A stretch of DNA of 64,000 bases from Thiocapsa sp. (GCF_018399035.1 NZ_CP073760.1:3166001-3230000); one strand, 5' to 3'; shown: positions 40,497-50,002, numbered from the stretch's first letter. Notes: generated by a model not told the origin, from the letters alone. A program made the numbers and translations.

Positions 40497-42776
40497 GTGC
40501 CGTCTGCCCCACTCGGAACACCCGGCTCGATCCTGCGTGTCGCCGTCGCTGCGCCGCTGATGGATGCCTTCGATTATCTGCCGCCGGCTCCGGCATCGGA
40601 CGGCTGCTCGGCAACGCCGTCACTGTTGCCCGGTCAGCGTGTGCTGGTGCCCTTCGGACAAGGTCGGCGCGTGGGCATTTTGCTCGAGCTGCGCGACACC
40701 TCCGATCAGGATCCCGTGCGCCTGAAGCCGATCGAGCGTCTCCTCGACCCGGGCCCCGTTTTGAGCACGGCCGACCTGACCCTGATCCGCTGGGCGGCGG
40801 ACTACTACCGGCAGCCGATCGGCGAGGCCCTCTTCAGCGCACTCCCCGCCCGTCTGCGCCAGGCCAAACCCATCCTGGACGAGCAAGTCCCGGGCGTCTC
40901 GGCGACACCCACCGGTCGGACCCTGGACCTCGAGACGCTGCGGCGGGCGCCGAAACAGCGCGCGCTTTTGACCCTCGTCAGGTCCGTACCCGAGGGGATC
41001 GCGGTGGCCGATCTGACCGTATGCCTGGGCCCTTGCGCCGCGACGCTGCGCAGCCTGCGTGCACGCGGCCTGCTGGAGACCTGCCGCCTCGCGCCGGCGG
41101 GGCCCGTCACGCACGCGCCCCGCGCCGAGCGCGCCCCCGGTCCCGAGCTCAATGCCGATCAGGCCGAGGCGCTGCGTCGGGTCGCGGCCGCGCTCGGCGG
41201 GTTCAGCCCCTTCCTGCTCGACGGCGTGACCGGCAGCGGCAAGACCGAGGTCTATATCCGTCTGATCGAGGCCGCCGCCGCCCGCGGCGCCCAAACCCTC
41301 CTGATCGTTCCCGAGATCGGCCTGACCCCGCAGCTGCGCGAACGCTTGACCGCGCGACTGCCCGACCCGCCCGCCGTGCTGCACTCCGGGCTCGCCGCCG
41401 GAGAACGCGAGAGGGCCTGGCACCGCGCCGCCTCCGGGCGTGCAGGCGTCGTGCTCGGGACCCGCTCGGCGGTATTCGTGCCCCTGCCGCGGCTCGGCCT
41501 GATCCTGGTGGACGAGGAGCACGACGCCTCGCTCAAGCAGCAGGAGGGCTTCCGCTACTCGGCGCGCGATCTCGCCGTGCGACGCGCCCAGCTGGTCGGT
41601 TGCCCGGTCGTTCTCGGCTCGGCGACGCCGTCGCTCGAAACGCTCAACAATGCGCAGACCGAGCGCTACGGCTGGTTGCGTCTGCCGCAGCGCGCGGGTG
41701 CCGCCTGCACGCCGCGAACCTCGCTGCTGGACATCCGCAATCAGCCGCTCCAAGCCGGGCTCTCCGCGGTCCTGCGCGAGGAGATGCGTACCGAGATCGC
41801 CGCCGGCAATCAGGTGCTCCTCTTCCTGAACCGCCGCGGCTATGCCCCCGTGCTCACCTGTCACGCCTGCGGTTGGGTCGGCGACTGTCCGCATTGCGAC
41901 GCGCGACTCACGCTCCACCTGGCCCGCCGACGCCTCTGGTGTCACCACTGCGGTTGGACGCGGCCATTGCCCGACGTCTGTCCGGACTGCAAGGGGACCG
42001 ACCTGCGCATGCTCGGACGCGGCACCGAGCGACTCGACGAAGAGCTGCGCCCCCTGTTTCCGGGCGTCGGCATCGCTCGGCTCGACCGGGATACCACCCG
42101 ACGTCGCGGCGAGCTGGCCCGCCTCCTCGACGAGGTCCGGCGCGGCGATGTGCAGATCCTGCTCGGCACGCAGATGCTGGCCAAAGGACATGACTTCCCC
42201 GGCGTGACCCTGGTCGGGATCCTGGATCTCGACCACTCGCTCTACGCAAGCGACTTCCGCGCACCGGAACGCACCGCGCAGCTGATTGTGCAGGTCACCG
42301 GACGCGCCGGACGCGCCGAGCGCCCCGGACGGGTCGTCCTCCAGACCCGCCACCCCGAGCACCCGCTGCTCCAAAGTCTCTTGCACGACGGTTACAGGGG
42401 CTTCGCGACCACGGCCCTTGCCGAGCGACGCGAGGCCGAGCTGCCGCCGTTCAGCCATCTCGCGTTGCTGCGCGCCGAGGCCCCGGCCGTCGAAACCGCA
42501 ACGGACTTCCTGAATCAGGCCCGCCTGATTGCCGAAGGGTGCACTGCCGAAGGCCGCGCCGAACCGCTCGCCGAGACCGGGGTGCAGTGCTACGGCCCGG
42601 TCCCTGCCCCGATGGAACGCCGGGGCGGACGCTACCGCGCGCAGCTCTTGATCCAATCGTCACAACGCCCGCGGCTCCAGCGCTTTCTCGCCGGCTGGAG
42701 CCTCGCCCTGCGTGCCTTGCCCAGGAGCAAAGGTCTGCGCTGGTCGCTGGACGTGGATCCGCAGGACATGTACTGA
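40497..42776 (+). CDS. priA: primosomal helicase PriA
   Basis: 759 residues from GTG 40497. An N-terminal DNA-binding domain (LRVAVAAPLMDAFDYLPPAP; LVPFGQGRRVGILLEL) is followed by a superfamily 2 helicase with Walker A GVTGSGKTEVY near 243 and a DEEHD box near 339. Eight zinc-binding cysteines sit in CHACGWVGDCPHC and CHHCGWTRPLPDVCPDC. Later motifs are GTQMLAKGHDFPGVTLVGIL and QVTGRAGRAERPG. PriA reloads the replisome at stalled or repaired forks. Full length compared with E. coli PriA (732). It stands alone; downstream is a repeat-rich gap. Confidence 0.95.
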   Translation: MPSAPLGTPGSILRVAVAAPLMDAFDYLPPAPASDGCSATPSLLPGQRVLVPFGQGRRVGILLELRDTSDQDPVRLKPIERLLDPGPVLSTADLTLIRWAADYYRQPIGEALFSALPARLRQAKPILDEQVPGVSATPTGRTLDLETLRRAPKQRALLTLVRSVPEGIAVADLTVCLGPCAATLRSLRARGLLETCRLAPAGPVTHAPRAERAPGPELNADQAEALRRVAAALGGFSPFLLDGVTGSGKTEVYIRLIEAAAARGAQTLLIVPEIGLTPQLRERLTARLPDPPAVLHSGLAAGERERAWHRAASGRAGVVLGTRSAVFVPLPRLGLILVDEEHDASLKQQEGFRYSARDLAVRRAQLVGCPVVLGSATPSLETLNNAQTERYGWLRLPQRAGAACTPRTSLLDIRNQPLQAGLSAVLREEMRTEIAAGNQVLLFLNRRGYAPVLTCHACGWVGDCPHCDARLTLHLARRRLWCHHCGWTRPLPDVCPDCKGTDLRMLGRGTERLDEELRPLFPGVGIARLDRDTTRRRGELARLLDEVRRGDVQILLGTQMLAKGHDFPGVTLVGILDLDHSLYASDFRAPERTAQLIVQVTGRAGRAERPGRVVLQTRHPEHPLLQSLLHDGYRGFATTALAERREAELPPFSHLALLRAEAPAVETATDFLNQARLIAEGCTAEGRAEPLAETGVQCYGPVPAPMERRGGRYRAQLLIQSSQRPRLQRFLAGWSLALRALPRSKGLRWSLDVDPQDMY

Positions 42777-43402
42777 TGTTCGGGTCGTTGCTGTTGCCGA
42801 GTGTCGCTGTAGCGGTGACTTTACTCGCCCATACCTGTTCGGGCAGTCGATGTTGCAGAGCGTCGCGCCGAAAGCACTGTCAACCTCGATCGCCAGGCTC
42901 ACGGAATGAGCCACCGATCGCCGCAGACTGTTCCCGGATCCACCATCGACGGAGCTTGCCATGGCCATGAATCGATGCCAGTGGTTTCCGGCCGCCCCAA
43001 CGGGGCTCACCACGCGAGCCCGGGGCAACGCCCCGGGATTACGATCCTCATCAGGTTAAGCCCTGAAGGGGCGGCCGATGCCTCCGCGTGTACGAATGTC
43101 AACACAACGAAGATGCTTCGAATCAAGTCGATCCTATCGACATCTTCTTAAATACTGCTTTAATAGATATTATTGGGTAACCTGCATGACATCGCTCGGT
43201 TCGGACCCGAAGATAATGAAATAATATTACATTATCCGAAAGACCAATCGGGTGTTCATCGGACGGATATCGTCGTCGACACCCGCCAAACATCGGAACA
43301 CCGACAAGACGTAGAACACAGCCCAAACCATCGATTACCGCCTCGAACCGATCGCGTAGGACAGCTCTATCCCGAGCACAAGGAACCAAGGGAAAGCTAG
43401 CG
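42777..43402. other. repeat-bearing intergenic region after priA
   Basis: 626 bp without a supported gene. 42891-43018 is one copy of a 128-nt repeat (listed separately). Next comes a palindromic piece, CCCGGGGCAACGCCCCGGGA near 43020, and AAGCCCTGAAGGGGCGG near 43060, both typical of long interspersed palindromes. 43130-43240 is AT-rich and probably holds the promoter of the LuxR-type regulator. Confidence 0.45.
42891..43018. repeat. 128-nt dispersed repeat, copy 1 (inverted partner at 51716-51843)
   Basis: Begins CGCCAGGCTCACGGAATGAG and ends CGGGGCTCACCACGCGA. The copy at 51716-51843 is on the opposite strand and matches across the whole length with roughly 15 differences by eye. The two copies enclose the 8.7 kb that contains the broken PBP1A, the IS4 element with its serine recombinase passenger and the truncated VWA gene. 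Confidence 0.8.
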
Positions 43403-44101
43403 ATGGCCCTAGATGCCGGCGTGCACCAGACCAATACGACCGAGACCGACAGGTCCGAAACCCACGGGATCCGGATCGTCATCCTCGACGACCAACCCCT
43501 CGTCCTGTTGGGCATCGAACACTTATTGGCCGACGAGCCGGATATCAGTATCCAGGCGTCTTGCACCGATGGTACTCAATGTCTCGAAGCCGTTCGCCAA
43601 AACCAACCGGACATCCTGATCCTCGATCCATCGCTCCCGGACAACGCCGGGTTGACGGCCCTCCGGATCCTGGCACGCGACTGGCCCACGATAAAGACCA
43701 TCATCTTTACCCGATCCCTGACAGAGACCGAATTGCTCCAGGTGATGCACCTGGGTGTTCAGGGCGTCGTGTTGAAACAAATGCCGCCCGAAATGCTTGT
43801 TCAGTGCCTTCGAAAGGTCCATGCCGGCGGTCAATGGCGTGAAAATATATCCTTCGGTCTGGCATTCGACTTGATGCTCAAGCGGGAACGTCGGCAGCCG
43901 GGGGGCGCCGCGCTCCTGACCCCGCGAGAGACCGAACTCACGCGTCTGGTGGCTGCCGGATTGGACACCTGTGCGATCGCCGCTCGCCTCAACATTGCGC
44001 AGGGGACGGTCAAGGTTCACCTGCACCGGATCTACACCAAGCTCGGCCTCCGCAACCGAGTCGCCTTGACCAATTTCGCCAGAGACAAAGGGTTGATCTG
44101 A
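43403..44101 (+). CDS. NarL/LuxR-type response regulator
   Basis: 232 residues. An N-terminal extension of ~20 residues leads into a receiver with acidic pair D29/D30, phospho-acceptor D75 in LILDPSLP, T103 and K125. A LuxR-type HTH follows: LTPRETELTRLVAAGLDTCA, IAARLNIAQGTVKVHLHRIY and TKLGLRNRVAL. The receiver pocket is complete, so it is probably phosphorylated. No kinase gene is adjacent, making it an orphan in this window. Codon use is slightly less GC-extreme than its neighbours. It is preceded by an AT-rich leader and followed by a composite repeat. Confidence 0.88.
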   Translation: MALDAGVHQTNTTETDRSETHGIRIVILDDQPLVLLGIEHLLADEPDISIQASCTDGTQCLEAVRQNQPDILILDPSLPDNAGLTALRILARDWPTIKTIIFTRSLTETELLQVMHLGVQGVVLKQMPPEMLVQCLRKVHAGGQWRENISFGLAFDLMLKRERRQPGGAALLTPRETELTRLVAAGLDTCAIAARLNIAQGTVKVHLHRIYTKLGLRNRVALTNFARDKGLI

Positions 44102-44161
44102 TCGACCGGCTTGCCCGAACCGACGGCGCCGGGCGACTGCGCCTCGGGCGGGAACATCGAC

Positions 44162-44353
44162 TAAACCGCGTCCAGAGCGGAATGCGTCATTTTCATGTTG
44201 CGTTTGGCTTTGGAGATGTCATGGATCTCGGTGAGGCGCGGTCTAAAAGTTAATCTTTTTAATACTTTAAACCGCGCCAGCTCCGACGACTGTCGGAGCT
44301 GGCGCGGCCAAGCCACTTCAACACATGACGCATACCGCACCGAGCGCGGTTTA
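44162..44353. repeat. CTAAACCGCG-family composite repeat (unit B + AT spacer + unit A), copy 2
   Basis: Unit B 44162-44245, AT-rich linker 44246-44267 and unit A 44268-44353, the same order as at 6241-6433. Unit A here has a strong internal hairpin (GCGCCAGCTCCGAC / GTCGGAGCTGGCGC, 44275-44304). The final TTA is the reverse complement of the TAA stop of the PBP1A fragment. Confidence 0.85.
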
Positions 44354-45033
44354 GTAGACGTGCTCGATCACCGAAGGCACCCCGATCCGCTTCACCCCGT
44401 CGATCTCGACACCCTCCCAAGGCGAGGCATCGGGGAGGAGGCCGATTTGATCGTCATGCAGCCACTCCAGCACGACGTCGCTGTCGCTCGATGATGCGAG
44501 CGCGCCGCTGGCCCGATCGACCCTCACCTGCACCATGCCCGGCGGCACGTCCGGGATCGCCTCCGGACGTCCTGCCAAGACGTGCCCCTTAAAATCCATC
44601 CACATCTCGATCGCGGCTTGCCCGCCGGTCTCCCCGGAACCCAAGGGCGAAAAATCGTCGAAGCCCATCCAAGCAACGGTTGCAAGGTCCTTCTGATAGT
44701 CGCAAAACCAGGAATCACGCACCTGGTCGCTGGTGCCCGTCTTACCGGCAAGGTCATCGCGGCCCAGCTCACGAGCGCGCGCGCCCGTACCGACCCGCAC
44801 GACATCCTGCAGCATGGCGTGCATCTGATAGGCCTCCGGCGCACGCAGCACCCGCTGCGCCGCTCGGCCCGAGGCAGGCCCCCCGGATCGTTCGCCGCCG
44901 AGCGCCCGGGCTCGCGAAACCAGCACCCCTCGCAGGCCCGCCGGGGCGCGGCTTCGAAGACCGGCTCACCGCCTGCCTTCTCGATGCGTCGGATCAGATA
45001 GGGCTCGATCCGATAGCCGCCGTTCGCAAACAC
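44351..45033 (-). pseudogene. C-terminal remnant of a class A penicillin-binding protein (PBP1A-like)
   Basis: The transpeptidase end of a bifunctional PBP. The upstream piece reads VFANGGYRIEPYLIRRIEKA then GGEPVFEAAPR. A frameshift near 44890-44930 moves to the frame with YQMHAMLQDVVRVGTGARAR, the KTGTS box (DDLAGKTGTSDQVRDSWFCD), VAWMGFDDFSPLGSGETGG and a C-terminal tail. The glycosyltransferase domain and the catalytic SxxK region are absent: homology stops at VFANGG near 45033, next to a dispersed repeat and the IS4 element. The stop codon is supplied by a CTAAACCGCG repeat. An intact PBP1A must lie elsewhere. Confidence 0.8.
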
Positions 45034-45092
45034 GGGGTCTTGTAATCATGTACCGAGCGGGAGAGAAACGATCAAGTTCTGCACCCCCCGTC

Positions 45093-45212
45093 ATGATGGA
45101 GTGACGTGACGGTGAATGCGCTGAATGCGCTCCTCGGGTGAGCCTGCCCGAGACAATCGGTCCCGAATGCGATGCCCTCCGGCATCGGGCGCTGTCGCGC
45201 ATCGAGCCCCCC
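45093..45212. repeat. ~120-nt dispersed direct repeat, copy 1
   Basis: From CATGATGGAGTGACGTGACG to CGCGCATCGAGCC. A second copy, same orientation, lies at 54292-54408 just upstream of an Rpn-type nuclease gene; this one has a 10-nt local duplication (TGAATGCGC repeated) and other small changes. The IS4 left end begins within a few bases of this copy's right edge. Confidence 0.75.
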
Positions 45213-45226
45213 CTCGGGCCACATCG

Positions 45227-45625
45227 TTACCCACAACTCTCCCCGTCGGCAGTGCGCTGGGCTTCCAAAGCGAGCACGAAATCGGCAGCCCGCTGCAGTC
45301 CGATCCAGATCGTCTGGGGTCCGGGAAAGCCATCACGCTTGCGGTTGAGGAACCCGCCGAGGCCGGCGACCATGCGGACCATCCGATCGAGCGACGGCGG
45401 GGTCTCGGGTGGCGGCTTGCGTTGGGTCACCAGGTAGACCGCCTGCCATTCGGCCTGATCGAAGACGACATCGCAAGGCATCTCGGGACAGTCGCGTCCG
45501 AGCATGGTGAGCAACAGCACGCGCCAGGCGATGATCATGTAGAACGCCAGTGCCGGCTCGAGACGTTCGCGCTTCTCCAGCTGCAGTTCTTCGATACGAC
45601 AGCCGCTTTTGAGGATTCTGAAAAA
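45227..45625 (-). pseudogene. C-terminal part of the IS4-family transposase
   Basis: Encodes FFRILKSGCRIEELQLEKRE, MIIAWRVLLLTMLGRDCPEM, VVFDQAEWQAVYLVTQR and LGGFLNRKRDGFPGPQTIWI to the stop at 45227. This is the end of an IS4/Tn5-like transposase, including the region after the catalytic glutamate. It is in phase with the N-terminal part at 48055-49041 if the intervening 2,429 bp are removed. Confidence 0.85.
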
Positions 45626-45742
45626 AATCTCGATACCCCATCACGAAAACCGCCGTAGATGCGTTTTTGACAACCCCCCAAACGTCGCCAATACTGGATT
45701 GTAGGGCGTTGTTGGAACTTGCGAAATGGCTGGATCACCGGC

Positions 45743-46087
45743 ATGACGCGCAAGGCTCCGATCCACTGGAGCACACTGCCGCCGCGGCAGCGAGAGCGCC
45801 TGATTGTCCTGCTGAGCCGCTTGGTCGAACACCGGCTGAGCGCAGTCGGGACGGCAGAGGAGAACGCCGATGAGCACCGTCCTCTCGCCCGTGTACCGTG
45901 CGCCGGCCAACCCGACGTACGGGAAGATCCAGTCCTCGCATCTGCAGCGCCAAGCCGTGGTCTACGTGCGCCAATCCACGCTGCAGCAAGTGGAGCGCCA
46001 CCAGGAGTCGACCCGGCTGCAGTACGCCTTGGTGGATCGGGCGGTGGAGCTGGGCTGGTCCCCCTCGCAGATCCTTCTGATCGATGA
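45743..46087 (+). CDS. possible small ORF upstream of the recombinase
   Basis: MTRKAPIHWSTLPPRQRERL followed by IVLLSRLVEHRLSAVG. Short proteins with an LPPxxRxxLxxLLxxL pattern often precede recombinases of this kind, so the first ~45 residues are plausible. The frame then overlaps the recombinase start by more than 200 nt, where the codon pattern favours the recombinase; the overlap part may not be natural, and a lost stop is possible. Function unknown. Confidence 0.35.
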   Translation: MTRKAPIHWSTLPPRQRERLIVLLSRLVEHRLSAVGTAEENADEHRPLARVPCAGQPDVREDPVLASAAPSRGLRAPIHAAASGAPPGVDPAAVRLGGSGGGAGLVPLADPSDR

Positions 46088-48026
46088 GGACCTGGGCCGT
46101 TCCGGGGCGAGCGCCGAGGGTCGGCCCGGCTTTCAGCGTCTGATGGCCGAAGTCGGTCTGGATCATGTCGGCATCGTCCTCGGCATCGAGATCTCGCGCT
46201 TGGCGCGCAGCTCGCGGGACTGGTATCAATTGCTGGAGGTGTGCGGACTGTTTAATACCCTGATCGGGGATGCCGACGGGATCTATGATCCGCAGACCTA
46301 CAACGACCGGTTGCTGTTGGGACTGAAGGGGACGATGTCGGAAGCGGAGCTGCACATCCTCGAGCAGCGCATGCTCGAGGGCAAGCGCGCGAAGGCCCGC
46401 CGCGGAGAGCTGCACTCGCTGCTGCCGCGCGGCTATGTCCGCGCGCCATCCGGAGAGGTGATCAAGGATCCGGACGCGCAGGTTCGGGGCGTGATCGAGA
46501 CGGTGTTTCGGCAGTTCCAACGGTGCGGCACGATCAACGGGGTTCTGCGTTATCTGGTCGACCATCACATCCAACTGCCCGATCGCGTGCGCAGCGGTCC
46601 GCGCACCGGCGAGCTCGATTGGCGTCGCCCCAACCGCGTGACGCTGAGCAACCTGCTGCACAACCCCATCTACGCCGGTGCCTACGTCTACGGACGTCGC
46701 CCCACGGATCCACGCCGTCGCCAGCCGGGACGCCCCTCGACCGGGCGTACGGTCGCGCCGCCGCAGCAGTGGGAGGTGCTGATCAAAGATCACCTGCCGG
46801 CCTATATCGCCCGGGACCAATACGAGCACAATCTGCGGCAGCTCGCGGCCAATACCGCCCAAGCCGGCGGCGTGGTCCGTGCGGGTCCCTCGTTGTTGTC
46901 GGGTCGCCTGATCTGCGGTCGCTGCGGGCTCGCCATGGCCACGCAGTACACCAACAGCGGATCCGGATTGCGCTACGTCTGCAGCCGCGAGGCGGTCGAC
47001 TACGGGGCGCCGCTGTGTCAAGCGCTCGCCGGTGCGCCCCTGGATGCCCTGATCGGGCGGTTGGTCTTGGAGGCGCTGCAGCCGGCTGCGTTGGAGATCA
47101 GCTTGCAGGTCGCCGACGACCTGCAAGCCGAACGCGACCGCCGGAATGCCCACTGGCTACAGCGCCTGGAGCGCGCCCGTTACGAAGCCGCGCGTGCCGA
47201 GCGGCAGTATCGCGCGGTCGAGCCGGAGAATCGGCTGGTGGCGCGCACCCTGGAACAGGATTGGGAGGCCGCCCTGGCCGCGCAGGATCAGCTCGAGGCC
47301 GAGTATGCGCGATGCATGGCGAGCGAGCCGACCGCGTTGTCGGCCGAGGAGCGCACGCGGATCCGCCAACTCGCCGGCGATCTTCCCGCCCTCTGGACCG
47401 CCGAGACCACCGGCAACGACGAGCGCCAAGCCATCGTGCGACTGCTCGTGGAGCGGGTCATCGTCACGGTCGTCGACGACAGCGAGCAGGTCGCCGTGGA
47501 GGTGCACTGGATCGGCGGTCACCACACCCGGGAACGCCTGACCCGCCCGGTCGCGCGCCTGGAGCAGCTCAGTACCTATCCCGAACTGGCGGCGCGTGTT
47601 CTATGCTTACATCAAGAGGGGCAGACCTGTGCGCAGATCGCGCGGCAACTCAATGCCGAGCAGTGGCATCCGGCGAAACGGCGGCAGACCTTCAACGCTG
47701 CGATGGTCGCCACGCTGCTCGCCCGTCAGGGTGTCGCGGCGGGTTCGTCGACACGGCGACAAGCGCCTTGGGTCGATCGGCAGGCCGACGAATGGAGCCT
47801 GCGCGAGTTGGCGCTGGAACTGGAGATGCCGTCGGTCACCCTGTTCAGCTGGCTGCGCAGAGGCGTGCTGCAGGCCCGCCGGGTCGAGCGGGGCGGTCAG
47901 CGCCAATGGTTGATTTGCGCCGACGCCGCCGAGGTCGAGCGCCTGCGTGCCCTGCGCAGCGTCCCCCGCCGCTGGGCACGGCATGTCCGCATCGGGAGCG
48001 ACGATCCCTCGGTCGACCCCGCCTGA
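45870..48026 (+). CDS. large serine recombinase
   Basis: 718 residues. The resolvase/invertase catalytic domain has VYVRQST with the nucleophile Ser36, LGRSGASAEGRPGFQRLMAE and GIEISRLARSSRDW. The Recombinase domain follows (SNLLHNPIYAGAYVYGRRPT). A zinc ribbon comes next (LICGRCGLAMATQY ... YVCSREAVDYGAPLC), then a long coiled coil (QLERARYEAARAERQY-like region, about 420-500) and a C-terminal helix-turn-helix extension (SLRELALELEMPSVTLFSWL). It should integrate or excise its own element by serine-mediated strand exchange. Its position inside an IS transposase with matching 6-nt borders fits self-mobilisation. The catalytic motifs look intact. Confidence 0.92.
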   Translation: MSTVLSPVYRAPANPTYGKIQSSHLQRQAVVYVRQSTLQQVERHQESTRLQYALVDRAVELGWSPSQILLIDEDLGRSGASAEGRPGFQRLMAEVGLDHVGIVLGIEISRLARSSRDWYQLLEVCGLFNTLIGDADGIYDPQTYNDRLLLGLKGTMSEAELHILEQRMLEGKRAKARRGELHSLLPRGYVRAPSGEVIKDPDAQVRGVIETVFRQFQRCGTINGVLRYLVDHHIQLPDRVRSGPRTGELDWRRPNRVTLSNLLHNPIYAGAYVYGRRPTDPRRRQPGRPSTGRTVAPPQQWEVLIKDHLPAYIARDQYEHNLRQLAANTAQAGGVVRAGPSLLSGRLICGRCGLAMATQYTNSGSGLRYVCSREAVDYGAPLCQALAGAPLDALIGRLVLEALQPAALEISLQVADDLQAERDRRNAHWLQRLERARYEAARAERQYRAVEPENRLVARTLEQDWEAALAAQDQLEAEYARCMASEPTALSAEERTRIRQLAGDLPALWTAETTGNDERQAIVRLLVERVIVTVVDDSEQVAVEVHWIGGHHTRERLTRPVARLEQLSTYPELAARVLCLHQEGQTCAQIARQLNAEQWHPAKRRQTFNAAMVATLLARQGVAAGSSTRRQAPWVDRQADEWSLRELALELEMPSVTLFSWLRRGVLQARRVERGGQRQWLICADAAEVERLRALRSVPRRWARHVRIGSDDPSVDPA

Positions 48027-48054
48027 GTGATTTATGGAGGCACCATGTCTGGTC

Positions 48055-49041
48055 AATCTCAATTTGCCATCGGCACAGGTACCAACTGATTTTCTCCAGC
48101 GCTTGCTCGGGCGTGGTCACGGGCAGGTTGGTCAGCAGCAACCATTCGACGGGGTCCTCACCGGGTGGCGGTTGGAGCTCGGTGGCGAGGATAGCGGTGA
48201 TCTCGATCTCGGCCAGCTTGCGATCGCGCCGATACGGGGCCGGCAGCTTCAGGCGCACGGCCTTGATCTGCTGGTGGACGGTGCGGGCGGTGCGTCCGTT
48301 GCCGCCGGGTTGATCGAAGCAGGTTTCGGTGAGCACCGGGGCCTGGTCTAAACGCTGGCGTAAGGTCTCGGGATTGCCCTCGGCGTCCTTGCCGAGGACG
48401 CGGTCGTGCTGGCCGCGTACCAGCCAGTCGGCACCGGTGTCCGGGCACGGGGCCTCGACGAACAGCTCGTAGATGTCGGCCTCGCGATCGGCGAGATAGG
48501 TCAGGCGCGTCTCGGGCAGTTGCTCGGCCAGTTCGTTCACCCGCGCGAAGCCGTCGATCCAGCGCAGGCTTTCCTTCTCTTCGATCGGGCGAGCGGCGTC
48601 CTTGGGCTGGGCGAGGCTGCCGGGCTCACGCACCCAAGTGTGGGCATGGAGCAGGCCCAGCGCCAACCGATCGGGGGTGACCGCCAGGGTGGGATGCAGG
48701 TACAGCCCCCGGCGGGTTTCATAGTTGAGCGGCCCCGGGCCCTGGATATCGTTCTTGCCGGTGTAGTCGAGCTCCGAGGTGTCTTCGATACACAGCACCC
48801 GTGGGTGCTCGCGCATCCGCTCGACGGTGCAGGCAATGTGCGGAGCGAGCACCGCCTCGGCGCTGACCGCGGCATGATCAAACAGCCGGTAGGCCGCGCG
48901 GGTCTCGCCCCAGCCACCGCACGCGCTCGGAAGACTCAGCATCGGTTTCTCACCCAGGCGTTGCAGCACCCGCCGCGCGCGACGATTCAGCCGCACGTCA
49001 CCCAGATCGATGTCCGCCAACTCCGCCACCAGCGCGCTCAT
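48055..49041 (-). pseudogene. N-terminal part of the IS4-family transposase
   Basis: 329 codons from ATG 49041 (MSALVAELADIDLGDVRLNR). They include the IS4 transposase N-terminal DNA-binding part (RVLQRLGEKPMLSLPSACGG), the first catalytic Asp region (VLCIEDTSELDYTG), GPLNYETRRGLYLHPTLAVT, the second Asp region (YLADREADIYELFVEA) and the run-up to the YREK motif (EKISWYLCRWQIEI). The gene is cut at 48055 by the recombinase element; the remaining 133 codons lie at 45227-45625. Its start overlaps the DUF4338 stop (ATGA). Confidence 0.88.
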
Positions 49042-49919
49042 GCCGCCACCCCCAAGGCGCGGCGGAAGTCCGCGCGCAGCGGGTAGACGAAGACGCCCTT
49101 GCGCGGCAACGTCGCGCGATGGGCGACATCGCACTTGCCCCGCCCTTGCGTCTCGCCCAGGTACTGCCAATTGGCTGCCGCGTAACAGGTTCCGCGGTAG
49201 CGCGCCAACTCCACAAAGGTCTCCAGCAGCACCGGCCGCTCGCCGTAGCGCTCGGCAAAATCGCTGCCCACCCGCCGTGCCGCGAGCCCCAACACCTTGG
49301 AGGCCAAGTGCTGCACGCGAATCCACGGCAGCAGCAGAAAGCGGGCATTGTTCACCACCGCGCCCAGGCGCGCTTCGCGCTGCAACCGGTCCCAGCCGAT
49401 CCAGGCATCGCGCACGCCGACCTTCCAGGCCGCCGCCCCGAAGCCCAAGGCGCCGAGCAGACCTTGATCCGATTCGATCAGGTAGCGCATCTGCGCCCCC
49501 GGCAGCGGACTGTAGCCGAGGTAGTGGTAGCGATCGATGAGGCCGTTCCATAACCGCGAAGCCGCCTTCTCGCGCACCACGCTCAGGCGCACACCCGAGA
49601 GCCCATCCACCCGACCGTCCAGGGGACGCTCAGGCGGCCACAGCACCGCCGCGTGCGTCAGTGCGCGCCCATTGCCATTGCCCCAGCGCGGTGCCGGCAA
49701 CTCGATCAGGCCCGCCCGGTGCAGCCGCAACAGCCCCACCCGGGCGCTCATCAGCTTCGGCTCACCCAGCGCGTTCGTCCACTCCAGGGCCCGGCACACC
49801 CGCCGGGCAATCTCGGCACGATTCGCCGGCTCGGCACGGCCGATCTCCTCTCGGATCACCTCCAGATCGGCTGCGCTCAACGCCCGCCCACACAGTTTCT
49901 CCGGCCTCTGCTCGCTCAC
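49038..49919 (-). CDS. DUF4338 (DruA-like) protein of the IS4 element
   Basis: 293 residues. Contains a DUF4338 domain: YHYLGYSPLPGAQMRYLIES, LGALGFGAAAWKVGVRDAWI, NNARFLLLPWIRVQHLASKV, LETFVELARYRGTCYAAANW and LGETQGRGK. The same family includes DruA of the Druantia defence system, and automated annotation often gives that name. Here it overlaps an IS4-type transposase and sits inside the IS terminal repeats, so a transposition accessory role is the better reading. The N-terminal half (VIREEIGRAEPANRAEIARR) looks like a winged-helix DNA-binding region. Confidence 0.85.
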   Translation of the reverse strand: MSEQRPEKLCGRALSAADLEVIREEIGRAEPANRAEIARRVCRALEWTNALGEPKLMSARVGLLRLHRAGLIELPAPRWGNGNGRALTHAAVLWPPERPLDGRVDGLSGVRLSVVREKAASRLWNGLIDRYHYLGYSPLPGAQMRYLIESDQGLLGALGFGAAAWKVGVRDAWIGWDRLQREARLGAVVNNARFLLLPWIRVQHLASKVLGLAARRVGSDFAERYGERPVLLETFVELARYRGTCYAAANWQYLGETQGRGKCDVAHRATLPRKGVFVYPLRADFRRALGVAA

Positions 49920-50002
49920 TGTACCTTGCCCCCTGCGGTTGACGAGGGGACAATTTCACCAGCTCAGCGGTTCTGTGTCCAGCCCCCGCCCCGCAGCGGA
50001 TC

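Larger units (their letters stand above)
45626..48060 (+). mobile_element. serine-recombinase element inserted in the IS4 transposase gene
   Basis: The borders carry the same six bases, AATCTC, at 45626-45631 and 48055-48060. Removing the element together with one copy (2,429 bp) joins ...RWQIEI to FFRILKSGC in frame, giving a 461-residue transposase of normal length. The element contains a large serine recombinase gene and about 240 bp upstream of it. No terminal inverted repeats are evident. The AATCTC copies could be a target duplication or a recombination core. Confidence 0.85.

Noticed and set aside
40620..42656. 678-codon minus-strand frame opposite priA
   Set aside because: Repetitive Gly/Ala/Arg/Gln shadow sequence with no recognisable fold.
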